Shown piece by piece: positions 1 to 5,629 of a DNA stretch of 5,629 nt. The position numbers were made by a program, and so were the translations under genes. The DNA is from Rhodothermaceae bacterium (GTDB taxonomy: Bacteria > Bacteroidota > Rhodothermia > Rhodothermales > JAHEMB01). Positions within the stretch are counted from its first letter, which is position 1, and every line of letters begins with the position of its first letter. The stretch covers positions 1,416 to 7,044 of the forward strand of contig JAHEMB010000177.1 of the NCBI GenBank assembly GCA_024643915.1. The letters are read 5' to 3'. A model generated the notes under the pieces. It saw only the letters and a program-made list of their open reading frames with translations. It did no database searches and had not been told where the DNA came from.

Positions 1-804
1 GACCCATTTCTCGAAGCAGAGGAGTCGGAAGACCTGGACAGGCTGCGCCGTGCCGCGCAGACGACGGACCCCATCGCTGCGGAGGAGGTGCCCGAGTATC
101 TGAGGAAACAGTTCACCTCAAAGTCCGGCGAATTCGGCAACTTCGTCATCATCTACCCTTCCGTGGGCCTCTCCGACGGCCGCAACTCGATGGCCTTCTC
201 CGACGATGTGGGCACGATTGTGACCGCAGACGGGCGCACGTACCATGCCGGCAGCACCTCACTCGTTGCCGCGGACATGCTGCGGTTGATGCAAAGCGAG
301 GCGCCGTGGATGGTGCTCGCCACGTTCATCATCGTCACCCTCCTGATGTTCGTCAACTTCGGCTCGTTCCGGTGGGGGCTGCTTGCCCTGGTGCCCCTGA
401 TGGTGGGCGTGCTGTGGATGCTGCTGCTGATGGAATTGCTCGGGCTGAAGCTCAACTTCTACAACCTCGTGGTGCTGCCAGCCGTGCTGGGTATCGGCAA
501 CGACGCCGGGGTGCACCTCGTCCATCGGTACCGAGAAGAGGGCTTCAACTCAATCCGCTATGTGATACGCACTACCGGCGAGCACGTCTCGATGGGTTCT
601 ATCACGACGATGATTGGGTTCGCGGGGCTGCTGCTGAGTTTCCACCCGGGGCTGCGCTCCATCGGGCAACTCGCCGTCGTCGGCATAGGCACGACGTTAC
701 TCTCGGCCCTGCTTTTCCTACCCGCTCTCCTACAATGGCTGGAAGACCGGCAGGGGGAAAAACAAGAGGTAACGGAAGCGGCGGAAGTGCCGCTGGCGGA
801 ATAG
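1..804 (+). CDS. RND/MMPL-family membrane transporter, C-terminal part (5' end outside window)
   Basis: The frame is open from the first base, so this is the last 267 residues of a longer protein; the in-frame GTG at 88 is probably internal. Residues 1-100 look like the end of the second large periplasmic loop. Five hydrophobic segments follow (about residues 102-121, 125-147, 153-171, 199-215 and 221-244), as expected for TM8-TM12 of an RND protein. The stretch GIGNDAGVHLVHRYREE (about 164-180) matches the conserved TM10 end of MMPL/HpnN-like transporters; its Asp168 sits where MmpL3 has the Asp of its Asp-Tyr proton-relay pair, but Ala replaces Tyr. The protein ends in an acidic, Glu-rich cytoplasmic tail. 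The family exports lipids, hopanoids, glycolipids or drugs using the proton gradient. The substrate cannot be read from this fragment. It converges with the glycosyltransferase gene at 822-1994. Family assignment is firm, subfamily is not. Confidence 0.9.
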   Translation, partial: DPFLEAEESEDLDRLRRAAQTTDPIAAEEVPEYLRKQFTSKSGEFGNFVIIYPSVGLSDGRNSMAFSDDVGTIVTADGRTYHAGSTSLVAADMLRLMQSEAPWMVLATFIIVTLLMFVNFGSFRWGLLALVPLMVGVLWMLLLMELLGLKLNFYNLVVLPAVLGIGNDAGVHLVHRYREEGFNSIRYVIRTTGEHVSMGSITTMIGFAGLLLSFHPGLRSIGQLAVVGIGTTLLSALLFLPALLQWLEDRQGEKQEVTEAAEVPLAE

Positions 805-810
805 CGCCAG
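793..810. terminator. hairpin at convergent gene ends, possible bidirectional terminator
   Basis: CTGGCG (793-798) and CGCCAG (805-810) form a perfect 6-bp stem around a 6-nt loop that contains the transporter stop codon. An outer perfect 8-bp inverted repeat, AAGTGCCG (785-792) and CGGCACTT (828-835), flanks it and reaches into the last codons of the convergent glycosyltransferase gene. No run of T follows on either strand, so this is not a canonical Rho-independent terminator. The position between two convergent stops 17 nt apart is the main argument for a termination or transcript-end role. Confidence 0.3.
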
Positions 811-821
811 GTCTTCAGCCG

Positions 822-1994
822 TTATGCCGGCACTTTGGCGAGGACGTCGGTCAGGGCGGGGTCCTCATAGACGAGGGCACGCATCGCCTGCACATAGCTT
901 TCGGCGACGGCTTTCCAGGAGAACGTATCCTCCACGTACCGGGCGGCACGCTGAGAAGCGGCCCGGAGCGCCTGCGGGTTGTGATGGTAGGCGGTGATGG
1001 CTTCGGAGAACCCCCAGGCATCGCCACTCTCGACCAGGTGGCCGTTCCTCCCCTCGCTGATCACATCCTGGATACCTTCGATGCCAGCGGCAACGGCAGG
1101 GAGGCCACAAAGCCCCGCTTCCAGCATCACCACGCCGAAGCCCTCCATATCGCCCGGCACCGGACGGTTGGGCATGACGAAGAGGTCGGCGCCACGATAG
1201 AGCGTCTCCAGCATCTCATCCGAAACGCGGCCCAGCAGGCGAACGCGACCCTCCAGGCCCTGCCGCTGGATAGCCGCCGCGATGTTTTCCGCCTCCGGCC
1301 CCTCGCCAGCCAGCAGGTAATGCACGTCCTCCGGCAGGAGGGGCATCACCTCATCGACGAACCAGGCAAAGCCTTTTCTTTCCACCTGACGCCCCACGCT
1401 GCACAGCACCAGCCCCTCCTCGGGGAGAGGCTCGCCAAGCGCCTTGCTTAGTGCCTGCCGCATCCGGCGCAGCGCCCCTGATCCTTCGAAGCGGTCGAGT
1501 TGGATGCCGTTAGGAACTACCTGGAGTTTGCGCTCGGGCAGGCCGCGCTCCAGGCAGGCCTCCCCGGTGGCGCGGCTGACGGGCAGCACAGCGTCGAGTG
1601 CCGCGAAAACGTAAGGCACGAGACGCTGATACGGAAGGGAAGGCAGCGTTACGTCGCGCCCGTGCGCGATAGCCGCGGTGAAAACGCCGTGCTCTTCGAG
1701 CTTTTTGCGCAGCGGGAGCGCGAGCGTCGCCGTCACCATCGAGGAGAAAAGGACGGCGTCGATCTCCTGTCGCTCGGTCCGGCGGGCGATCTCCCACCAC
1801 ACTTTCGCGAAGAAAAGAGGCGATTTGAGATGCGTCCACCGCCATGAGCTGCGCAGGAGGAGAGACGAGAGCGCGACCTCGGGATGATGATCGAGGGCGT
1901 TGTGCAACTCGGTGGCTACACGTTGCATTCCCCCGACGTTCGAAAGGGGCCGGTCCGCGGGGGGGAAGGAATGAGAGACGAAGAGGAGTCGCAC
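822..1994 (-). CDS. GT4-family glycosyltransferase (GT-B fold, PimB/WcaL-like)
   Basis: A complete 390-residue retaining glycosyltransferase. The N-terminal Rossmann domain starts MRLLFVSHSFPP and has the glycine-rich loop GGMQR (21-25) and AHGRD (110-114). The C-terminal donor domain has PNGI (161-164), the phosphate-binding GRQVERKG (201-208, Arg202 and Lys207), GEGP (230-233) and an intact E-x7-E motif (Glu284 and Glu292 in EGFGVVMLE). Length is normal for GT4. Such enzymes move a sugar from a nucleotide donor, often GDP-mannose or UDP-sugar, to a lipid or glycan acceptor at the cytoplasmic face of the membrane; the actual donor and acceptor are not determinable here. The start is GTG, chosen because the conserved MRLLFVSH strand begins there and AGAAGGA lies 8 nt upstream. 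It sits 17 nt after the stop of the other glycosyltransferase gene, so the two are probably co-transcribed. It overlaps no neighbour. Confidence 0.92.
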   Translation of the reverse strand: MRLLFVSHSFPPADRPLSNVGGMQRVATELHNALDHHPEVALSSLLLRSSWRWTHLKSPLFFAKVWWEIARRTERQEIDAVLFSSMVTATLALPLRKKLEEHGVFTAAIAHGRDVTLPSLPYQRLVPYVFAALDAVLPVSRATGEACLERGLPERKLQVVPNGIQLDRFEGSGALRRMRQALSKALGEPLPEEGLVLCSVGRQVERKGFAWFVDEVMPLLPEDVHYLLAGEGPEAENIAAAIQRQGLEGRVRLLGRVSDEMLETLYRGADLFVMPNRPVPGDMEGFGVVMLEAGLCGLPAVAAGIEGIQDVISEGRNGHLVESGDAWGFSEAITAYHHNPQALRAASQRAARYVEDTFSWKAVAESYVQAMRALVYEDPALTDVLAKVPA

Positions 1995-2002
1995 AGGCAG
2001 AG

Positions 2003-2009
2003 TCCTTCT
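2003..2009 (-). promoter_or_regulatory. ribosome binding site of the downstream glycosyltransferase
   Basis: On the minus strand this reads AGAAGGA, 8 nt before the GTG at 1994-1992. It lies inside the 17-nt gap between the two glycosyltransferase genes, so it fixes the GTG as start and supports translation of the second gene from a shared transcript. Confidence 0.6.
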
Positions 2010-2011
2010 GG

Positions 2012-3307
2012 CTAATCGATGAGGAGCGCTTTGCTGGCAGAGGCCTCGAGCAGGTCGTCCGGGCGCGGGTCAGCGGCTTGCGGATTAAGGACCTCGTCGT
2101 AATAACCGTCAAGACGGGCCATCACGGATTCCCACTCGTATTCTTGCGCGGCTTCCAATGCCCGCGCCCCCATCCGCCGACGAAGCGCCGGATCCGTAAC
2201 GAGGCGCTCGACGTGTTCGAGGAAAACCTTCGTCTGGCCCGCCGGTGCCAGAAAGCCGGTGACGCCTTCGGTGACGAGCGAGCTGCTGCCGGTGGCGTCG
2301 GCGCAAACGGACGGGAGGCCCGAGGCCATCGCTTCGAGGGTCACGTTGCCGAACGTCTCGGTGTCACTGGGAAAGAGAAAAACGTCCGAGGAGGCGTAGG
2401 CGCGGGCGAGGGCTTCGCCGCCGAGGTAACCGGTGAAGATGGTGTGGGGCAGCCGTTCGGCCAACTCGGCGCGGGCCGGGCCATCGCCCACTACCATGCT
2501 GCGGTGCGGCACTCCGCGCGCCTCAAGCGCTTCGGCAACTTCGGCGTACACATTTAGCCCTTTCTCCCACACCAGTCGCCCCACGAACGAGACGACCACC
2601 TCTTCGTCGTGGAGACCGAGAGCATGGCGCCACTCGGTTGAGCGATGCGCCGGGTTGAAGCGGAGCGTATCGACGCCGCGCTGCCACAGGCGCAGACCCT
2701 CCGTGATCTCATGTGCCCGCAGCACCGCCGCCATCGAAGCGCTCGGCACGTAGATGTGCTCGCACTGTCGGTAAAAACGCCTCAGGTACTTCCACAGAAA
2801 GCCCTCCAGTTCCTCGAACCCGTAATATTTGAGGTAAGAGCTGAAATGCGTGTGGTAAGACGCCACCGCCGGCACATTCCATTTCTTCGCAAGGCGCAAG
2901 GCGCGGTTGCCCAGCAGATCGGGCGTGGCAATGTGGAATAGCGTTGGCTGAAACTCCTCCAGGCGAGCGCGGGCCGAGCGCCACAGGCCGAGCGAAATGC
3001 GATACTCCTTACGGCCCGGTGCGGACCACGACGGAACGGGCACGAGCGTGCCGGCATGATCGACCGGCGGGTGCTCCACCGTTGGGGCGAAGACAAGGAC
3101 GGGCGTACCCTGCCGTTCGAGGTACGCCACGAGCCGGTTGAGGGTGAGGGAGACGCCGTCGGCGATGTGATTGTAGGCCCCCGTAAAGAGCGCCACACGC
3201 TTCGGCGTGTACCCGTCACAATGCCCCGCCTCCCGGCTTGCTATTATGCTGTTTGCGCCCGTCATAAATGTAGTGACCGCTTCTTGCGTCGCCCCATCAT
3301 GCGTCAC
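2012..3307 (-). CDS. GT4-family glycosyltransferase (MgtA/SQD2-like)
   Basis: A 431-residue GT-B glycosyltransferase. The N-terminal domain carries GAYNHIADGVSLTLNRLV (43-60), HIATPDLLGNRAL (125-137) and SYHTHFSSYLKYYG (150-163), patterns typical of the MgtA (GDP-mannose-dependent alpha-mannosyltransferase) and SQD2 (sulfolipid synthase) branch. The donor domain has RGVDTLRFNP (210-219), GRLVWEKG (243-250), GDGPAR (274-279) and an intact E-x7-E (Glu317 and Glu325 in ETFGNVTLE), so it should be active. The family glycosylates diacylglycerol-type lipids or other acceptors; donor and acceptor here are unknown. The longest frame starts at GTG 3307 and leaves about 35 residues before the first conserved strand (KRVALFTG). 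The ATG at 3265 (codon 15) is an alternative; neither has a clear Shine-Dalgarno. The C-terminal tail after about 410 is acidic and not part of the fold. It is probably the first gene of a two-gene unit with the glycosyltransferase at 822-1994. Confidence 0.9.
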   Translation of the reverse strand: MTHDGATQEAVTTFMTGANSIIASREAGHCDGYTPKRVALFTGAYNHIADGVSLTLNRLVAYLERQGTPVLVFAPTVEHPPVDHAGTLVPVPSWSAPGRKEYRISLGLWRSARARLEEFQPTLFHIATPDLLGNRALRLAKKWNVPAVASYHTHFSSYLKYYGFEELEGFLWKYLRRFYRQCEHIYVPSASMAAVLRAHEITEGLRLWQRGVDTLRFNPAHRSTEWRHALGLHDEEVVVSFVGRLVWEKGLNVYAEVAEALEARGVPHRSMVVGDGPARAELAERLPHTIFTGYLGGEALARAYASSDVFLFPSDTETFGNVTLEAMASGLPSVCADATGSSSLVTEGVTGFLAPAGQTKVFLEHVERLVTDPALRRRMGARALEAAQEYEWESVMARLDGYYDEVLNPQAADPRPDDLLEASASKALLID

Positions 3308-3625
3308 TCAAACGAATCGTTAGCGGCGAAAGTTTGTTTTAACAAGCACTTGCGGCCTGAGGCCAAGTCTGTTTTCGCCTAAATTCACGTCGGGGCAACC
3401 CTTGTCGAGGTATTACCGCCTCGTTCTCGAATTTACTATAGCCGCTCCCTCCACGACAGAAGTAACACCACCTGGAAATTCGTTACAACAAGATATGTTC
3501 GGAGCAAGACCAACCTCATCTTGAAGCAGAGGAGGGAACGTGGGGGCTTCTCCATGGTAGCGAAAAGCTGCAAATCTGGTCACAAACCCCCCACATGTAA
3601 CGCTTTCACCCACAAATAGAAGCCG
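3308..3625. other. AT-richer intergenic region, no convincing gene
   Basis: This stretch is close to 50% GC by direct count of its lines (62 of 120 over 3301-3420, 89 of 180 over 3421-3600), against about 60% in the flanking genes. Short open frames exist on both strands but have no good start and no strong third-position GC bias. It should hold the promoter of the leftward glycosyltransferase unit and possibly that of the rightward small gene, but I found no convincing -35/-10 pair nor a clear Bacteroidota-type TTG / TAnnTTTG promoter. Two small palindromes are present: TTGTT-tt-AACAA (3334-3345), and GGCC-TGA-GGCC (3354-3364), whose stem extends through ACTT (3348-3351) and AAGT (3365-3368) with a two-base bulge. 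Confidence 0.6.
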
Positions 3626-3720
3626 ATGACTCAAGGCACAGGCCCAGTGCTGGTCACACCATTGCTTTTTCTACTAATCGGCTGCGGGGCTACGCACCTC
3701 ATTCCTTGCGCGTTACTCCC
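3626..3720 (+). pseudogene. lipoprotein signal-peptide start, out of frame with the downstream coding part
   Basis: From the ATG at 3626 the frame encodes a short leader ending in the hydrophobic run LLFLLIGC (residues 13-20), a textbook lipobox (L-I-G-C) with Cys20 as the lipidated residue, followed by GATHLIP. After about residue 28 the sequence stops looking like protein (LLPTRLHG, then Arg-rich) and the frame ends at a TGA at 3791. The sensible continuation, RVTPDSTSWIDG, lies in the other frame from about 3709. A weak AGAAG stands just upstream of the ATG. The leader lacks the usual Lys/Arg at its N-terminus, which lowers certainty that this exact start is right. I read this as the 5' part of one gene with the 3706-3978 frame, split by an indel near the GCGCG at 3708-3712. 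Confidence 0.5.
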
Positions 3721-3978
3721 GACTCGACTTCATGGATTGACGGAAATGTGGGGACTTTCAATACTGTGCCAACGGAGACGGTGGAAGCCGTGACGATCCG
3801 GCGGCACATGCAAGGAGCCGCCATCGGCGCGGGGATAGGGGCGGTCGTAGGCATCGTGGTCGCTCGTTCAGAAGGCAGTGAGTTCTTTCCTCAATCATTT
3901 TACATCGTCCCCATCACGGCAGTAGGGAGCCTTCTCGGCTCCTACTTCGGCAACCCGACGCGCCACGAACTCCGCTGA
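3706..3978 (+). CDS. small glycine-zipper protein, probable mature part of a frameshifted lipoprotein
   Basis: Read alone from the TTG at 3706 this is 90 residues. Residues 1-35 are soluble and beta-like (GNVGTFNTVPTETVEAVTIRR). Then comes the glycine-zipper membrane-type segment GAAIGAGIGAVVGIVVA (37-53), a polar linker, and a second hydrophobic glycine-containing stretch, IVPITAVGSLLGSYFG (67-82). This order, a lipoprotein signal, a short beta domain and paired Gly-rich hydrophobic segments, is common in small Bacteroidota-type envelope lipoproteins of unknown function. Third codon positions are GC-rich as in the large genes, so the frame is real coding sequence. The TTG start has no Shine-Dalgarno, and the expected signal peptide lies in another frame at 3626-3706; dropping two bases would give one 116-residue lipoprotein. 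It ends 6 nt before the convergent uvrA stop. I do not recognise a named family and assign no function. Confidence 0.6.
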   Translation: MRVTPDSTSWIDGNVGTFNTVPTETVEAVTIRRHMQGAAIGAGIGAVVGIVVARSEGSEFFPQSFYIVPITAVGSLLGSYFGNPTRHELR

Positions 3979-3984
3979 TTTTGT

Positions 3985-5629
3985 CTACAGCACCTTGCGC
4001 AAGAAACGCCCGGTGTGGCTCTCTGAGTGTGCCGCCAGGTCCTCCGGCGTCCCCTCGGCCACGACGAAGCCGCCGCGCCGCCCGCCCTCCGGCCCCAAGT
4101 CGATCACGTAGTCGGCGCTTTTGATCACGTCCAGATTGTGCTCGATGAGGATGACCGAGTGGCCCTGCTCCACAAGCGCGTTGAAGGCGCCGAGGAGCTT
4201 GCGGATGTCGTTGAAGTGGAGGCCCGTCGTCGGCTCGTCGAAGAGGTAGAGTGTGTGGCCAGAGGCTTTCTTGCCGAGGTGGGCAGCCAGCTTGATGCGC
4301 TGCGCCTCGCCCCCGGAAAGCGTGTTGGACGGCTGCCCGAGCGTCAGATAGCCCAGCCCGATATCCTTTAGCACCTGCAACTTATTGACGACCGACGTCA
4401 CTTCCGAGAAAAAATCGACCGCCTCGTCCACCGTCATGCCGAGGATGTCGTCCACGTTCTTGCCGTCGTAGCGGATCTCCAGCACGTCCTGCTTGTAGCG
4501 TCGGCCCTTACACGCCTCGCATTCCAGGTAGAGGTCCGCCAGGAACTGCATCTCGATCTTCACGACGCCCTCGCCCTGGCATGTCTCGCACCGCCCGCCC
4601 GGCACGTTGAAGGAGAAGTAGCCTGGCTTGAGGCCCCGGATCTTCGCCTGGTGCGTATTGGCCAGAAGCGCACGGATGGCGTCGAACGCTTTGATGTAGG
4701 TGACGGGATTTGAGCGCGGCGTCCGACCGATGGGGCTCTGATCGACCATCTCCACGGACTCGACGAGTTGGTGGCCGCGGATGGCGTCGTGCGCGCCCAC
4801 GTGCGCCTCGCCGTCGTACTGACCCTTGAGGCGGCGCAGGCCCTCGTAGAGCGTGCTGTGGACGAGCGTCGATTTGCCCGAGCCGCTCACACCCGTCACG
4901 CACGTGATCATGCCGAGCGGAAAAGCCACGTCCAGCCGCTTCAGGTTGTGCTGCCGCGCGTTCTCCACCACAATGACCTTATCCTCATCCACCGCCCGCC
5001 GGGAGGCCGGCACGTCGATCTGTTTGCGCCCGGCGAGGTAAGCGCCGGTGAGCGAGTCTTCATCCTCAAGAATCTCGTCGTAGGTGCCTTGGAAAATCAC
5101 CTCGCCGCCGAAGCGCCCGGAGCCGGGACCGAGATCCACCACCTGATTGGCGCGCTGCATCATGGCCGCCTCGTGCTCCACTACGATGACGGTGTTGCCG
5201 ATGTCGCGGAGGTGCTCAAGGATCTTGATGAGGCGGTCCGTGTCGCGAGGATGCAGGCCGATGGACGGCTCGTCGAGCACGTAGAGGGAGCCCACGAGCG
5301 AGGAGCCAAGCGACGTCGCCAGGTTGATGCGCTGGCTCTCGCCGCCCGAAAGCGTTTGCGCCAGCCGGTCCAGCGTGAGATAGTCCAGCCCCACATCGAC
5401 GAGGTAGCGAAGGCGCTTGCGGATCTCTTCGAGGACGCGCCCGGCCACTTTCTCCTCGAACTCACTGAGGGTCAGGCCATCGAAAAAGGCGCGGGCGTCG
5501 AGCGTCGTTAGTTCACACACCTCGCCGATATGCTGGCCGCCCACCTTCACGTAGAGCGCCGCCTTTCGTACCCGGTAGCCGTGGCAGTCCGGGCAGGTGG
5601 AATAACCCCGGAAGCGGGCGTGGTAGATG
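3985..5629 (-). CDS. uvrA: UvrABC system protein A, C-terminal part (5' end outside window)
   Basis: UvrA is the damage-sensing ATPase dimer of nucleotide excision repair, which loads UvrB onto lesions. The frame is open to the right edge; 547 residues are visible, against about 940 for the E. coli protein, and the GTG at 5550 is internal. In order: CPDCHGYRVRK (12-22), matching the conserved CxxCxGxRxR stretch before the first signature; LSGGESQR (93-100) and Walker B VLDEPSIGLH (117-126) of ATPase domain I; Walker A GVSGSGKS (246-253) of domain II; QSPIGRTPRSNP (297-308); the zinc-binding CETC and CEAC pairs (347/350 and 370/373); LSGGEAQR (437-444), FDEPTTGLHF (463-472) and IEHNLDVIK (495-503). 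All key residues seen are intact. The N-terminal Walker A, UvrB-binding and insertion domains lie beyond the window. It is transcribed leftward and converges on the small lipoprotein gene; its promoter is not in view. Confidence 0.97.
   Translation of the reverse strand, partial: IYHARFRGYSTCPDCHGYRVRKAALYVKVGGQHIGEVCELTTLDARAFFDGLTLSEFEEKVAGRVLEEIRKRLRYLVDVGLDYLTLDRLAQTLSGGESQRINLATSLGSSLVGSLYVLDEPSIGLHPRDTDRLIKILEHLRDIGNTVIVVEHEAAMMQRANQVVDLGPGSGRFGGEVIFQGTYDEILEDEDSLTGAYLAGRKQIDVPASRRAVDEDKVIVVENARQHNLKRLDVAFPLGMITCVTGVSGSGKSTLVHSTLYEGLRRLKGQYDGEAHVGAHDAIRGHQLVESVEMVDQSPIGRTPRSNPVTYIKAFDAIRALLANTHQAKIRGLKPGYFSFNVPGGRCETCQGEGVVKIEMQFLADLYLECEACKGRRYKQDVLEIRYDGKNVDDILGMTVDEAVDFFSEVTSVVNKLQVLKDIGLGYLTLGQPSNTLSGGEAQRIKLAAHLGKKASGHTLYLFDEPTTGLHFNDIRKLLGAFNALVEQGHSVILIEHNLDVIKSADYVIDLGPEGGRRGGFVVAEGTPEDLAAHSESHTGRFLRKVL

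Noticed and set aside
306..1451. Long plus-strand frame running through the end of the transporter gene and antisense to the glycosyltransferase.
   Set aside because: Both real genes have clear family motifs; this frame is rich in Arg, His, Gly and Ala with no motif, the usual shadow of GC-rich coding DNA.
3348..3375. GGCC hairpin followed by CTGTTTT on the plus strand, resembling a Rho-independent terminator.
   Set aside because: No plus-strand gene ends upstream of it (that DNA is antisense to a glycosyltransferase), the T-run is short and the stem is bulged.
3413..3634. Minus-strand open frame of 73 codons from a TTG, with an overlapping plus-strand open frame (3383-3619).
   Set aside because: No Shine-Dalgarno, no recognisable domain, and third codon positions are not GC-rich as in the real genes; it sits in the AT-richer intergenic region.
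3664..3672. T-rich CTTTTTCT as a possible programmed -1 frameshift site joining the two small-gene frames.
   Set aside because: It does not fit the X XXY YYZ slippery heptamer in the lipobox frame, and shifting there would remove the lipobox Cys; an indel downstream explains the data better.
4768..5511. Long plus-strand frame antisense to uvrA.
   Set aside because: It mirrors codons of the highly conserved UvrA and shows no domain or start signal of its own.
1..5629. Searched by eye for CRISPR repeats, tRNA genes, insertion-sequence ends, phage or defence genes.
   Set aside because: No spaced direct repeats, cloverleaf-like segments, transposase motifs or defence domains were seen.

Overview
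The window holds the 3' part of an RND/MMPL-type membrane transporter gene (+), two adjacent family-4 glycosyltransferase genes (-), a small gene that reads as a frameshifted lipoprotein (+), and the 3' two thirds of uvrA (-). GC is about 60% in the large genes by eye and close to 50% between 3308 and 3625. The visible UvrA resembles Bacteroidota/Rhodothermota UvrA (the GGRCETCQGEGV and SGHTLYLFDEPTTGLHF stretches). Several starts are GTG without a clear Shine-Dalgarno. A moderately GC-rich member of that lineage is my best guess; this is inference from remembered family patterns, not a search.

Layout. 1-804 (+): C-terminal 267 residues of the transporter, open at the window edge. 822-1994 and 2012-3307 (-): two GT-B fold glycosyltransferases transcribed leftward, separated by 17 nt that contain a good ribosome binding site, so almost certainly one transcription unit with the 2012-3307 gene first. 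They converge on the transporter gene with 17 nt between stop codons, where a small hairpin lies. 3308-3625: AT-richer stretch with no convincing gene, presumably the 5' region of the glycosyltransferase unit. 3626-3978 (+): a lipoprotein signal peptide in one frame runs into a glycine-zipper domain in another; removing two bases would join them. 3985-5629 (-): uvrA, convergent with the small gene (6 nt between stops) and open at the right edge.

How the genes relate. The two glycosyltransferases have the retaining GT4 donor-site motifs and resemble enzymes that transfer mannose or similar sugars to lipid or polysaccharide acceptors. The transporter belongs to the superfamily that exports lipids and glycolipids. 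A shared cell-envelope role is possible, but transporter and glycosyltransferases are on opposite strands and are not co-transcribed. UvrA (nucleotide excision repair) is a housekeeping gene unrelated to them. I found no CRISPR array, RNA gene, insertion sequence, phage gene or defence-like cluster. The most notable item is the broken reading frame of the small lipoprotein; I see no evidence of an undescribed multi-gene system.
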